Under the pieces are notes generated by a model. The model made no database searches. It saw only the letters and a program-made list of their open reading frames with translations, and was not told the DNA's origin. 64,000 nucleotides of DNA from CAZSDW01 sp964605705 (GTDB lineage Bacteria > Fidelibacterota > UBA2242). Location of the stretch: positions 1-64,000 of the forward strand of contig CAZSDW010000007.1 in the NCBI GenBank assembly GCA_964605705.1. Reading direction: 5' to 3'. Below, piece by piece: positions 1 through 8,851 of this stretch; the stretch's first letter is position 1; each line of letters starts with the position of its first letter. A program made the translations under genes and the position numbers.

Positions 1-871
1 GGTGTCGCTTCAAGCGGCTGTCAAGTGAATTCAGTGCCGATCCGACATAAATATAATAACCCTTCGGAAACTCGATGCAGTCCAGTTTTCCGATCTGCTG
101 ACGGAATATTTTTTTATTCTCCAGCAATAGGAAATAATTACCTTTGTTTACACAGTTCTCAATTAACAACTGTTTGTCAATACTGATTTTTCTCAGGCTG
201 TTGAGATCAATACTGACCGGATCAGTCAAATTCAGGCTAATTGCATGGAATTCGACATTGGGTGAATCACGAAAGATTTTTCCGTAATTATAGTCTGTAT
301 GGAAATTCGGGTAGAACGATTTGGCTGAGCCATTCATGATCAAATAAATAATGTAGGTTCGCAAATTCTTCCCGGACAGTTGTTGTAATTCTAGAATATG
401 TTTCTGCCCCCGCACAGTCGGTGCATCGGGGAACATGGCAATTCCATTATGACAGAGAGTGCAGGACTTGATTTCGACGAAAGCGGGAGGAAGTCCGTTA
501 TTTTCGATCCGGAAATCGAAACGAGAGTTCAGAATATGCACTTCCCGCTGAATCTTAATGATGTTAGGTAAAAGGAAATCCAGGAGTCTGCCCAACAATA
601 TTTGATGAAAAATGTCATTGACTTTAACCGTATCAAGAAATACATAATTTCCCTGATAACAGGTTGATACGACTCTGTAACGATATTTTCCACTTTGAGA
701 GTCCGTAATGTAAAAGGGCTGACCTTTAATCAGGAATTCACTCATTCTGCCGGTATTGGGAATGTATGCCAGAATCGTTTTACCGGGTAATTCGAGTTCC
801 ATAACAAAGCGATTCAGGCGTCGGATCAAGCGGGCTTCCTGCCATTCGGGATATAGAGTTAAAATAGACAT
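1..871 (-). CDS. sfsA: SfsA-family DNA/RNA nuclease fused to a DUF123 (GIY-YIG-like) domain, 3' end outside window
   Basis: Partial: the frame is open from the ATG at 871 to the window edge (about 290 residues visible). The start reads MSILTLYPEWQEARLIRR. The first ~230 residues have the SfsA layout: an N-terminal OB-like part with IPNTGRMSE, then a nuclease core with RFDFRIENNG, PAFVEIKSCT and AMFPDAPTVRGQKHI. SfsA proteins are sugar-fermentation-stimulation proteins now regarded as nucleases. After residue ~230 the sequence continues into GYYIYVGSALNSL and a following RLKRH, the signature of DUF123, a GIY-YIG relative. SfsA alone normally ends near 230-240 residues, so this is a fusion. It lies 12 bases upstream of the 3' end of the amylase gene's strand-mate and is probably transcribed after it. 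Confidence 0.8.
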   Translation of the reverse strand, partial: MSILTLYPEWQEARLIRRLNRFVMELELPGKTILAYIPNTGRMSEFLIKGQPFYITDSQSGKYRYRVVSTCYQGNYVFLDTVKVNDIFHQILLGRLLDFLLPNIIKIQREVHILNSRFDFRIENNGLPPAFVEIKSCTLCHNGIAMFPDAPTVRGQKHILELQQLSGKNLRTYIIYLIMNGSAKSFYPNFHTDYNYGKIFRDSPNVEFHAISLNLTDPVSIDLNSLRKISIDKQLLIENCVNKGNYFLLLENKKIFRQQIGKLDCIEFPKGYYIYVGSALNSLDSRLKRH

Positions 872-883
872 TTTATTTGATAT

Positions 884-2188
884 CTACTTTCGAACAAGCA
901 CCAGGTAATCCCAGGGATCGAGTGTAATTGTCTCTTTTAATGAAAACGCTATCTCTCTGTCAGTCAGGGGATTAACATACTCTCCCTCAAGCATCTTATC
1001 GTGAATTTCAATAGATTGTCTGAGTTTTGAAAAATTAAAGACAGCGATGATTTTATCATCATTATTCTGGCGGGTAAAGGCAAAGATATGCCGTTTATTT
1101 GTTGTTTTTAATCGGATAAATTCGCCACCTGCAGTACCATTCCATAATGCTTTATTCGAATGTTTCAGATGGAATAATCTACTGTAAATTTCCCGGTTCT
1201 TATGCTCTTGCCAGGGGATCAGATCTTTATCAAAAAAGGACAGCGCTTTGTTCATCCCGGCTTCCTGTCCATTGTAAACCAGTGGCATGTCCGGAAACAA
1301 ACATGTAAAAACGATACAGGCTTCGGTGGCGTCGCCAAGTCTTTCGTAGGCAGTTCCGTTCCAGGAATTAAAGTCATGGTTAGTCACAAACAGCATGCGA
1401 AAGTCATCGGGATGATAAAGCCTGTTTTCTTTTGCAATTAATCGATTGAGATGGCGGACATCGCGTTTTCCGGCAGCCATATCATTCATCCAATAAACAT
1501 ATGACCAGGCGTGCGTCAGATCAAACGCATGCTCATGAAGGTCCGGTTTGTCGGCTTCCGCCAGCATGAAGACCGGTTTGATTTTATCCAGTTCATGGCG
1601 CACATTATTCCAGAAATCCGTGGGAATCATAGCAGCGACATCACAACGGAATCCATCGATATCAAATTCCCTGACCCAGAACTTCATCGCATCGGTCATT
1701 GCCCGTCGTAAATCAGGATTATTGAAATCCAGATCGATCGCATCAGTCCAGTCACGAATTTCAGTAATATGTTTTCCTTCAGCATCCCGGTCAAAATATT
1801 CAAGGTTTGTTTTTGTCCAGACATGATCCCAGGCAGTATGGTTGGCGACCCAGTCAATAATGATGTACATCCCCAGACCGTGGATTGCCCGGACTAACCG
1901 GCGAAAATCCGATTTATCACCATATTCCGGATTAATTTCATAATAATCCCGGACGGCATAATAACTACCCAATGTCCCTTTACGATTGATTCTACCAATT
2001 GGATGGATGGGCATCAACCAGATAATATCGATACCCATTTCTTTCAACTGCGGGATATATTCTTCGACCTTTCTGAAATTACCTTCCTGAGAAAACTGGC
2101 GGGTATTGACTTCATAAATAGTCGCATTTTTGCACCAATCCGGATGCTGAATCGAACGGATCGGAAGGGTGGTATTTGATGACAGCAT
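884..2188 (-). CDS. alpha-amylase family (GH13) glycosyl hydrolase, cytoplasmic
   Basis: Predicted alpha-glucan-active GH13 enzyme of 434 residues, counted from the ATG at 2188. All four GH13 regions are visible: DWVANH (Asp112, His117), GFRCDVA with nucleophile Asp183, FMLAEAD with acid/base Glu211, and FVTNHD with Asp272. There is no signal peptide and no carbohydrate-binding module, so it should act on internal glucan or maltodextrin. The C-terminal ~75 residues fit the usual beta domain. A GTG at 2209 would add seven residues and overlap the upstream thymidylate-synthase-like gene by 13 bases; the ATG leaves an 8-base gap and starts closer to the domain. Exact substrate cannot be told from sequence. 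Confidence 0.85.
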   Translation of the reverse strand: MLSSNTTLPIRSIQHPDWCKNATIYEVNTRQFSQEGNFRKVEEYIPQLKEMGIDIIWLMPIHPIGRINRKGTLGSYYAVRDYYEINPEYGDKSDFRRLVRAIHGLGMYIIIDWVANHTAWDHVWTKTNLEYFDRDAEGKHITEIRDWTDAIDLDFNNPDLRRAMTDAMKFWVREFDIDGFRCDVAAMIPTDFWNNVRHELDKIKPVFMLAEADKPDLHEHAFDLTHAWSYVYWMNDMAAGKRDVRHLNRLIAKENRLYHPDDFRMLFVTNHDFNSWNGTAYERLGDATEACIVFTCLFPDMPLVYNGQEAGMNKALSFFDKDLIPWQEHKNREIYSRLFHLKHSNKALWNGTAGGEFIRLKTTNKRHIFAFTRQNNDDKIIAVFNFSKLRQSIEIHDKMLEGEYVNPLTDREIAFSLKETITLDPWDYLVLVRK

Positions 2189-2196
2189 TATTCCGA

Positions 2197-3048
2197 TTAC
2201 TCGCGGCACATGTTAGCCGCTTTTTCAAGGATTCTCGGAATTGCATCTTCCATAAAGACCTTCATATCGGCGTATCGAAAGGTTCGCTCTTCAAAGGAGC
2301 GATTTTCTACAGCATTTAAAAACCTGTTTTTAAATTCATCAAAATAAGAACCATAAATATGATAACTATCAGCCTGATGCACATAGCGACCAAGTTTAAT
2401 TTTCATGCCGGATAATTCTGTTATTCGATTGGCAATTTTCTGTGCCAATTGGACAAGAGCAAACATATTCATAAAGGCGGCTTTATAGGCGTCATTGGAG
2501 CGGAAGCGGACATTGGTATTTAAAATCCAGGTCTCATCATTGCCTTTTAAGAGACGGCACCAGATACTCTGCAGGCAGGCAGGATCGTAACAGGTACTAT
2601 CTTCCCAGACTTTCCAGGTAATTGCCTGAGCTCGTCGAGTATAGGGAACCTTTGCCAATTTTTGAGCAATAATCTCGATCTGATCAATGATGTCATCCAG
2701 TCCCGGAACATTATAAGCAAAAAGCCGCTGATGATAGGTGTATTCCCATTTTGTATCGGTAGGGTCGTCAGCTTTGCGGATACAATGGTCTTTGATGCCA
2801 TCGATGACTTCCAGTACATATTCCTGTAAATCTTCCAGACCACCCGGCATGTCCATGTGTATCATCGGTTCCGTGAGTGGTTCCTTTACAACGACTGTCA
2901 TCGAACAATCTTTGCTGGGTGGATCCTCGGATTTGTCATATTCTGTTTTAATGTCGCAGCCATTTTCAAAGACCGCCAATACCGATTTTTCCCAGGCTTC
3001 TGCCAGTGAGCTTCCTTCCACGAATAAAACTGGAATATCGCCCTTCAT
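2197..3048 (-). CDS. thymidylate synthase family protein (archaeal-type)
   Basis: 283 residues. Thymidylate synthases convert dUMP and methylene-tetrahydrofolate to dTMP. The family's key positions can be followed: TRRAQAITW (the Arg pair that binds phosphate), DPACLQ (nucleophile Cys), RSNDAYKAAFMN (Arg-Ser-x-Asp and the pyrimidine-selecting Asn exactly 11 residues after the Arg, as in E. coli ThyA), and DSYHIYG (His and Tyr of the GDxHxY motif). The surrounding sequence is closer to the archaeal type than to E. coli ThyA, and dCMP hydroxymethylase-like relatives share this fold, so dTMP synthesis is likely but not proven. It is followed immediately by the GH13 gene. A dCTP deaminase, which feeds dUMP synthesis, is at 53125. 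Confidence 0.7.
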   Translation of the reverse strand: MKGDIPVLFVEGSSLAEAWEKSVLAVFENGCDIKTEYDKSEDPPSKDCSMTVVVKEPLTEPMIHMDMPGGLEDLQEYVLEVIDGIKDHCIRKADDPTDTKWEYTYHQRLFAYNVPGLDDIIDQIEIIAQKLAKVPYTRRAQAITWKVWEDSTCYDPACLQSIWCRLLKGNDETWILNTNVRFRSNDAYKAAFMNMFALVQLAQKIANRITELSGMKIKLGRYVHQADSYHIYGSYFDEFKNRFLNAVENRSFEERTFRYADMKVFMEDAIPRILEKAANMCRE

Positions 3049-3084
3049 TTCTGCTCCTTTTCCGTTGAAATTAATTTAAAATTA

Positions 3085-3435
3085 CTAACGAATCAGCCAT
3101 TTTTCAGCGCTTTCCCGATCATAAAACGTCCTGAAATGATTGCCCCGGTTGGATTCGACAGCAAATTCTTTAAACCGACCTTTAACAAATTCCGGTGATA
3201 ATACCAGTGCAACTTTCAGATAATAGGTCACAAAATATTGCAGGATTGTACCCAATTGTCCGGATTTCAGGTCAAAAAAATCTACCGGTAGATTTTCAGG
3301 ATAGAGCAGGATTCCGACGGCTTCCTGTTCACCACAGAAACCAATCAGATCAATGACATCACGTTCATTGGAAATCAAGCGAAGTCCAGGATCGCCCTCG
3401 ATGAATTTTTGATTATTTTTTTGTCTGACCTGCAT
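3085..3435 (-). CDS. DUF4180 domain protein
   Basis: 116 residues from the ATG at 3435, which has GAGA a few bases upstream; a GTG at 3447 would add four residues. The motifs DLIGFCGEQEAVGILLYPENL, FFDLKSGQLGTILQYF, and VESNRGNHFRTFYD match the DUF4180 family, small single-domain proteins of unknown role with a STAS-like look. No signal peptide or membrane segment. It precedes the thymidylate-synthase-like gene by 36 bases and is likely the first gene of the minus-strand run ending in sfsA. Function unknown. Confidence 0.7.
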   Translation of the reverse strand: MQVRQKNNQKFIEGDPGLRLISNERDVIDLIGFCGEQEAVGILLYPENLPVDFFDLKSGQLGTILQYFVTYYLKVALVLSPEFVKGRFKEFAVESNRGNHFRTFYDRESAEKWLIR

Positions 3436-3666
3436 GGATATTCTCACGATAATTCGAAACCGGTGAGTATATTAAAGTATCTTTGCCACTGTGTCAATAA
3501 ATTAAGGAAAAATATCAATATGTAGGCTGCTATATTGTTAGAATATGAATCGATTGTAGATTTTGTAAATAGACAATCATTCTTAAATTATGGAAAACAC
3601 TGAGCCATAGTGCTATTTCTACCTTGCCAAATTCACGCTTCTATCGTAAACTTTTCCAATTGAATT

Positions 3667-6360
3667 ATGAACAACAAGAAAACATTATATCTCATCGATG
3701 GTTCGGCAATAGCCTATCGCTCCTATTTCGGAATGATCCGGAATCGTTTAACAAATTCCGCCGGTCAACCCACTGGTGCGGTTTTCGCTTATGTGAACTC
3801 CCTGATGAAATTACTCAGGGACGAAAAGCCGGATTATATCGGGCTGGTCTTTGATGCTCCGGAAAAGACCTTCAGGCATGAAATTTACAAAGAATACAAA
3901 GCTACCCGCGAAGCCATGCCTGACGAGTTGGTCTCCCAATTGCCTTATATTCACCAAGTCACCGAAGCAATGAATATTCCAGTGATCATTCGTCCCGGAT
4001 TTGAAGCCGATGACATTATCGGAACACTGGCAAAAACCGCCAAGCAAAATGGCTTAAAAGTGTATATGGTGACCGGCGATAAAGACTTCATGCAGTTGCT
4101 TGAACCGGATATCTACGTTTATAAACCGGGCAGTGGACAGAAACCGGTCGAGATTATCGATGTCGAAGGAGTCGTCGCAAAATGGGGCGTCAGACCCGAT
4201 CAGATTACTGATTACCTCGGAATGATTGGCGATACATCGGATAATATTCCCGGTATCAAAGGTGTAGGTCCCGCCAAAGCCCGACCACTGCTGAAGGAAT
4301 TTGGTACCCTCGAAAAGGTTATTGAAAATATCGATAAAATCGGCAATCCGCGGATCAGAGACCTTATCCAGGCAAGTGCCGATGATGCTAAATTCTCAAA
4401 GATGTTAGCGACGATAAAAACCGATGTTCCGGTTGATATTGAAATAAATGAACTGGTAAATCAGCCGATCAATAAAGATGAATTGACAAAATTGTTTGAG
4501 GAGTTGGAGTTTTACAGCCTGATTAAAGAAATCGGCACTGAAGCCAAACCGGAAAAAGTGGAGAAATCCTATCAGGCGCTCAGAGAGCGATCGGAAGTTG
4601 AAAGCCTGGTCAAAACCTTAAGAAAAGTTAAAATGCTCTCAGTGGACCTGGAAACCACCTCCACGAATCCAATGCAGGCTGAAATCGTGGGTGTATCGTT
4701 CAGCTGGAAAGCCAATCAGGGTGTTTATATTCCGATTCAATATCCATCTGTTCAGAAGTCGCTTTTCGGTAATGATGATAAGATCGAATTTCTGGAAATT
4801 ATTAAGCCGATCCTCGAAGATGAAAAAATTCCCAAATGCGGACAGAACCTGAAATACGATATGCTGATCCTGCGCCGGAACGGGATTGAATTAAAGGGCG
4901 TGGTTTTTGACACCATGATTGCCGCATTCCTGATTCAGCCGGATGCCCGGTCATACAAACTTGATAAGCTCAGTCATCAGTATTTGAATTATACGATGGT
5001 GCCGATCGAGGACTTGATTGGAAAGGGAAAAAACCAGATCAGCATGGACGAGGTATCTGTCGATAAAGTGACATTCTATGCTGCTGAGGATGCCGATGTT
5101 GCTTTACAGCTGGTACCTCTGTTCAAAGAACAACTGGTTAATGATAAAACTGAAGAAATATTTAAAAATATTGAGATGCCATTGATGCCAGTCCTGATGC
5201 AAATGGAACAGAATGGTATTTATCTCGATACCGATTTCCTGAAGGAAATGTCAAAAGATCTTTCAGTCCAGATTGAAAAACTGACGGAGCAAATTTACTT
5301 CGAGGCTGGCGTAAAATTCAATATCAACTCACCGAAGCAACTGGGTGAGTTGCTTTTTGATCAATTCCAACTCAGTACCGGACGTAAGCGCTCGACAGCG
5401 GTCAATGTGCTCGAAAAACTACGGGATGAACATCCGCTGCCCGGATTAGTTCTGGACTATCGGACGCTGGCAAAATTACAAAGTACTTATGTCGATGCTC
5501 TTCCGAATCTCGTTAATCCTCAAACCGGTCGCGTTCACGGCTCATTTAATCAGACTGTCGCATCGACGGGACGTTTAAGCAGCAGCGATCCGAATTTTCA
5601 GAATATTCCGATTCGAACGGACATCGGGCGTGAAATCCGGAAAGCATTTGTGCCGCAACGAAAGGGATGGACATTACTCTCTGCAGATTACTCTCAGGTA
5701 GAATTGCGAATCATGGCGCACCTTTCGAAAGATCCCGAGCTGATTCGCGCTTTCAATGAAGGCGTCGATATCCATACCCGAACGGCTGCGCTGGTGTTTG
5801 GAGTAGCTGAAAACCGGGTGACTTCTGATATGCGACGGGTGGCAAAAATTGTGAATTTTGGAATCATGTACGGCGCCGGTCCGTTTCGCATGTCCGAGGA
5901 ATTGAAAATTCCAATGAATGAAGCCCGTAAAATTATTGACAATTATTTTGAAACCTATCCCGGCATCAATAACTATATCATCAATACGCTGAATGATGCC
6001 CGGGAGAACAATTATGTGAAAACCCTTTCTGGTCGGTTGCGGTACGTGTATGACATAAATAGCAGTAATCGCAATATTCGCGAAGCCACCGAGCGGGCAG
6101 CGATCAATATGCCAATCCAGGGAACGGCTGCGGATATGATAAAAATTGCAATGATAAATATTCATCGTCAGCTTGAACTGAAACGGCTGAAATCAATGAT
6201 GATATTGCAAATCCATGATGAATTACTTTTTGAGGTTGCGGAAGATGAGGTAGAAGTGTTAAAATCCATTGTGATCACGGAAATGGAGCAGGCATTGCTC
6301 ATGGATATTCCGTTGAAAGTGGATGTTGGGATTGGAAACTCTTGGTATGAGGCGCATTAG
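3667..6360 (+). CDS. polA: DNA polymerase I
   Basis: 897 residues, full length, three domains. 5' nuclease (1-~290): TFRHEIYKEYKATRE, GFEADDIIGTLA, GDKDFMQL, GDTSDNIPGIKGVGPAKA. 3'-5' exonuclease (~300-510): VDLETT, NLKYD and YAAED supply all catalytic acidic residues, so proofreading looks intact, unlike many PolI proteins. Polymerase (~520-897): DYSQVELRIMAHLS (motif A), RRVAKIVNFGIMYG (finger helix), QIHDELLFEV (motif C). It replaces RNA primers and fills repair gaps. Its TAG overlaps the GTG of the next gene by one base, so polA and an ABC exporter appear co-transcribed. Confidence 0.97.
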   Translation: MNNKKTLYLIDGSAIAYRSYFGMIRNRLTNSAGQPTGAVFAYVNSLMKLLRDEKPDYIGLVFDAPEKTFRHEIYKEYKATREAMPDELVSQLPYIHQVTEAMNIPVIIRPGFEADDIIGTLAKTAKQNGLKVYMVTGDKDFMQLLEPDIYVYKPGSGQKPVEIIDVEGVVAKWGVRPDQITDYLGMIGDTSDNIPGIKGVGPAKARPLLKEFGTLEKVIENIDKIGNPRIRDLIQASADDAKFSKMLATIKTDVPVDIEINELVNQPINKDELTKLFEELEFYSLIKEIGTEAKPEKVEKSYQALRERSEVESLVKTLRKVKMLSVDLETTSTNPMQAEIVGVSFSWKANQGVYIPIQYPSVQKSLFGNDDKIEFLEIIKPILEDEKIPKCGQNLKYDMLILRRNGIELKGVVFDTMIAAFLIQPDARSYKLDKLSHQYLNYTMVPIEDLIGKGKNQISMDEVSVDKVTFYAAEDADVALQLVPLFKEQLVNDKTEEIFKNIEMPLMPVLMQMEQNGIYLDTDFLKEMSKDLSVQIEKLTEQIYFEAGVKFNINSPKQLGELLFDQFQLSTGRKRSTAVNVLEKLRDEHPLPGLVLDYRTLAKLQSTYVDALPNLVNPQTGRVHGSFNQTVASTGRLSSSDPNFQNIPIRTDIGREIRKAFVPQRKGWTLLSADYSQVELRIMAHLSKDPELIRAFNEGVDIHTRTAALVFGVAENRVTSDMRRVAKIVNFGIMYGAGPFRMSEELKIPMNEARKIIDNYFETYPGINNYIINTLNDARENNYVKTLSGRLRYVYDINSSNRNIREATERAAINMPIQGTAADMIKIAMINIHRQLELKRLKSMMILQIHDELLFEVAEDEVEVLKSIVITEMEQALLMDIPLKVDVGIGNSWYEAH

Positions 6361-7283
6361 TGGAAGCATCAATCACATTAAAAAATGTCAGTAAGCATTT
6401 TAAGAAAAAATATGTCCTGAGCGGACTGAGCATCGGTATTGAAAAAGGATCGACGTTTGCGATAATCGGACGAAATGGCGCCGGGAAATCGACGTTGTTA
6501 CGCATTTTGTCAACCATTATGAAACCCGATTACGGGGTTGTGTATATCGATGGGAAAGATATTGCCAAAAGCACGAAAGACGTTAAAAAAATTGTCGCCT
6601 ATTTACCGGATCATGACATTCATGATCCCTGGCTGACCGGCATGGCAAACCTGAAGAAGCGAGCTGCATACCTTGGGATTGATGCTCAGGGATTTCAATC
6701 ATCGGTGGTGCCACTGATTAAAATGTTCGAGATGGAATCAGAACTTGCCGATTATCCGGTGACTTATTCCCGGGGGCTTAAACGGCGTTTAGACATTGTG
6801 CAGGCATTGATGGGTGATCCGGAAGTTATTATTCTTGATGAACCGACCCTGGGATTGGATTATTATACCCGGGCGATTCTCTTTAAGTATATTCTGAACC
6901 ATAAAGGGCAGAAGACTATTGTACTTTCGTCTAATGAGTTTTCGGAAATTCAGACAATTGCTGATCGCTGGATTGTGCTCGATCACGGTCAGATACGCTT
7001 TGACGGAACCCTGGAAAATATGGTCGCTCAGATCGAGTTGCCATTTTATGGAAATATTGAATTTCGACATGGAGGTTACCAACTGATTAAATCACTCCAG
7101 CACGTCAAGGAAATCCAGGAAGTCCGGGACCTCGGAAAGACAATCCAGATTGTGACCAATAACGTCACAGATTTTGTGTCGGTTATGAAAAAAGTCAATC
7201 TGGACGAAGTGGTTTCGATAAACGGCAGTTCGATTCATATAGAAGAATTTTTAAATCAACTCAACACGGATGAAGGTTATTGA
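6360..7283 (+). CDS. ABC transporter ATP-binding protein
   Basis: 307 residues from a GTG that shares its G with the polA stop (TAGTG). Walker A GRNGAGKST (~38-46), signature YSRGLKRRLDIVQAL, Walker B VIILDEP with the following D-loop LGLD, and H-loop region replaced by SSNEFSE, so the usual switch histidine is not obvious (Asn-Glu stands there). The ~80-residue C-terminal extension resembles the regulatory tail of NatA/CcmA-type exporters. It pairs with the permease that starts immediately downstream. The substrate is unknown. Confidence 0.9.
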   Translation: MEASITLKNVSKHFKKKYVLSGLSIGIEKGSTFAIIGRNGAGKSTLLRILSTIMKPDYGVVYIDGKDIAKSTKDVKKIVAYLPDHDIHDPWLTGMANLKKRAAYLGIDAQGFQSSVVPLIKMFEMESELADYPVTYSRGLKRRLDIVQALMGDPEVIILDEPTLGLDYYTRAILFKYILNHKGQKTIVLSSNEFSEIQTIADRWIVLDHGQIRFDGTLENMVAQIELPFYGNIEFRHGGYQLIKSLQHVKEIQEVRDLGKTIQIVTNNVTDFVSVMKKVNLDEVVSINGSSIHIEEFLNQLNTDEGY

Positions 7284-7284
7284 G

Positions 7285-8037
7285 ATGAATAATATAGGAA
7301 ATATTTTGTATGGCGAGCTTATACCGGATTTAAAACGAACCTCTCTTCTGGTGATAATCAATATACTAACCACCTTGTTACTGTACCTTATTTTAATCGT
7401 GGGGTTGGGAGGACTACTTCCCAGAATTCAATTTATGGCTATCCAGCACTGGATGTTTCCCGGTGTTGTTGGCTTTTTTGCCGTTATATTTGCCTACAAT
7501 TTACCGCTCCATGAAGCATATAGTATGACCAATAATACCGGATTGATCGATCAGGTCCACTCTTCGCCATTATTGACGGGACATGTCTATTTAATTAAAT
7601 CTTTTATTTATCTACTTAAATCGACCGGACATCTGCTGCTTTCCAGCGCAATTCTATTAGTTATCAGCAAACCCGCTCTGAATCCCGGAAATCTGTTTCT
7701 TTTCTGGCTGTATATAATTTTTGGTTTGATTGCGCTTAATCAGTTGGGCATTATCACCGGGATTATTTCTGCCAATGTAAAGGTCAGAGGCGGCATGATC
7801 ATTCTCTTTTTTATAACGCTTGTGCTGGTCAGTGGTGTACTGGTACCTTCGGTGCAATATCCCGGTATTTGGAAATTAATCATTGGATATTTTCCACTGA
7901 CTGCCTTGATTGAAGGTGGTCGTGAATTATTATTATTTGGGACCTTAAATAACATTTCCGGATTGATTGTTCTATTTACGAATATTTTAACAATTGTAAT
8001 CGCTTATTTTGTTTTTAAAAGAAGGATTTCCGGATGA
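7285..8037 (+). CDS. ABC-2 type transporter permease
   Basis: 250 residues from the ATG at 7285, two bases after the ATPase stop and preceded by GAAGG nine bases upstream; an in-frame ATG at 7270 would overlap the ATPase gene by 14 bases. About six hydrophobic segments are visible (for example IINILTTLLLYLILIVGLGG, FLFWLYIIFGLIALNQLG, GMIILFFITLVLVSGVLV, IVLFTNILTIVIAYFVF), matching the ABC2_membrane fold. It forms an exporter with the preceding ATPase. Its stop overlaps the next gene (ATGA). Confidence 0.85.
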   Translation: MNNIGNILYGELIPDLKRTSLLVIINILTTLLLYLILIVGLGGLLPRIQFMAIQHWMFPGVVGFFAVIFAYNLPLHEAYSMTNNTGLIDQVHSSPLLTGHVYLIKSFIYLLKSTGHLLLSSAILLVISKPALNPGNLFLFWLYIIFGLIALNQLGIITGIISANVKVRGGMIILFFITLVLVSGVLVPSVQYPGIWKLIIGYFPLTALIEGGRELLLFGTLNNISGLIVLFTNILTIVIAYFVFKRRISG

Positions 8038-8492
8038 GAGCATATTTAGCCGGAGCGATAGAACACGCGCCTGATAAAGGGAAACAGTGGCGAACTGAGT
8101 TGGCGGAATTTCTGAAGAATGAATTTGGACATGATTCCTATAATCCTCATATCGAGGAACCGAAACTGCTGACTCCCGAAGAACGAACAAAATTCAGATC
8201 CCTGAAAACATCCAATTTGCCGGAATTTCAAAGGATAGTTCGGAAGTTAATTCGTAATGATATTCATTCCCTTATGACTGAGATTGATTATGTTATCTGC
8301 CTATGGGATGATTACGCTGAAAAGGGTGGTGGTACCTACGGAGAATTGACCTTTGCCTTTTATCACGGTATTCCGGTTTATATGGTTGCAGCAAAACCAC
8401 TGGATGAGATCAGCGGTTGGATTCTTGGTTGTACGACGGAGTTCTTTCAAAGTTTTGATACACTGAAGGATTTTCTTCGAAAGAAATTTTAG
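8034..8492 (+). CDS. nucleoside 2-deoxyribosyltransferase-like protein
   Basis: 152 residues, start overlapping the permease stop as ATGA. The opening MRAYLAGAIEHAPDKG and the motif CLWDDYAEKGGGTYGELTFAF match the nucleoside 2-deoxyribosyltransferase-like superfamily; the Glu in GTYGEL sits where the nucleophile of these enzymes lies. Members swap bases on deoxynucleosides or hydrolyse nucleotide N-glycosidic bonds. It is the last gene of the polA operon-like run. Activity inferred from motif only. Confidence 0.65.
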   Translation: MRAYLAGAIEHAPDKGKQWRTELAEFLKNEFGHDSYNPHIEEPKLLTPEERTKFRSLKTSNLPEFQRIVRKLIRNDIHSLMTEIDYVICLWDDYAEKGGGTYGELTFAFYHGIPVYMVAAKPLDEISGWILGCTTEFFQSFDTLKDFLRKKF

Positions 8493-8503
8493 ATTTTTCT
8501 AAG

Positions 8504-8534
8504 TCCCCCTTCAAAGGAGGATTTAGGGGGATGT
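8504..8534 (+). repeat. left imperfect inverted repeat bounding the DUF559 remnant
   Basis: 31-base G/C-run sequence (TCCCCCTT... then ...TAGGGGGATGT) just after the deoxyribosyltransferase stop. It matches the reverse complement of 8803-8833 at 25 of 31 positions by hand alignment. The copy is itself partly palindromic (CCCCCTT/AAGGAGG), so it could also fold as a hairpin. Confidence 0.75.
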
Positions 8535-8553
8535 TTGTTTATTGTCATAATTT

Positions 8554-8803
8554 ATGCGGAATACAATCATTCCATATAATCCAAAATTACGAAAGTATGC
8601 AAGAGAACTTCGGAAAAAGGGTACGTTTGCAGAAGTAATTCTATGGAAAAATATTCAACTATGATCAGAAAAGACAAGGGAGATTGGAAGAACTTGGAGT
8701 GAAAATCATTCACTTCCTGGATGAAGATGTCAGGAAAGAGACAAATTCAGTTTTAGAAATGCTAAATAGGGAAATTGATAAAATTACAGATAATAAAAAA
8801 TGA
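8554..8803 (+). pseudogene. internally deleted DUF559 (Vsr-like endonuclease) gene
   Basis: The frame from the ATG at 8554 reads MRNTIIPYNPKLRKYARELR, then KKGTFAEVILWKNIQL and stops after 36 codons; this is the N-terminus of DUF559 proteins. Overlapping in a different frame, from about 8655, comes YDQKRQGRLEELGVKIIHFL, then DEDVRKETNSVLEMLNREI, which is the family's C-terminus, ending at TGA 8801-8803. The central part with the nuclease core (normally about 40-50 residues) is missing and the frame shifts at the junction. DUF559 proteins are about 115-130 residues and related to Vsr/very-short-patch endonucleases. The remnant cannot make an active enzyme. Confidence 0.75.
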
Positions 8804-8833
8804 CATCCCCCTGTTTCCCCCTTCAAAGGGGGA
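8803..8833 (-). repeat. right imperfect inverted repeat bounding the DUF559 remnant
   Basis: Inverted partner of 8504-8534 (25/31 matches; differences at the central TTTGAA/TTCAAA and at one short internal triplet). It begins at the last base of the remnant's stop codon and ends 18 bases before the alr start. Contains a perfect TCCCCCTT/AAGGGGGA palindrome, so it may act as a hairpin. Confidence 0.75.
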
Positions 8834-8851
8834 GCTAATAAGGAATCTTTC

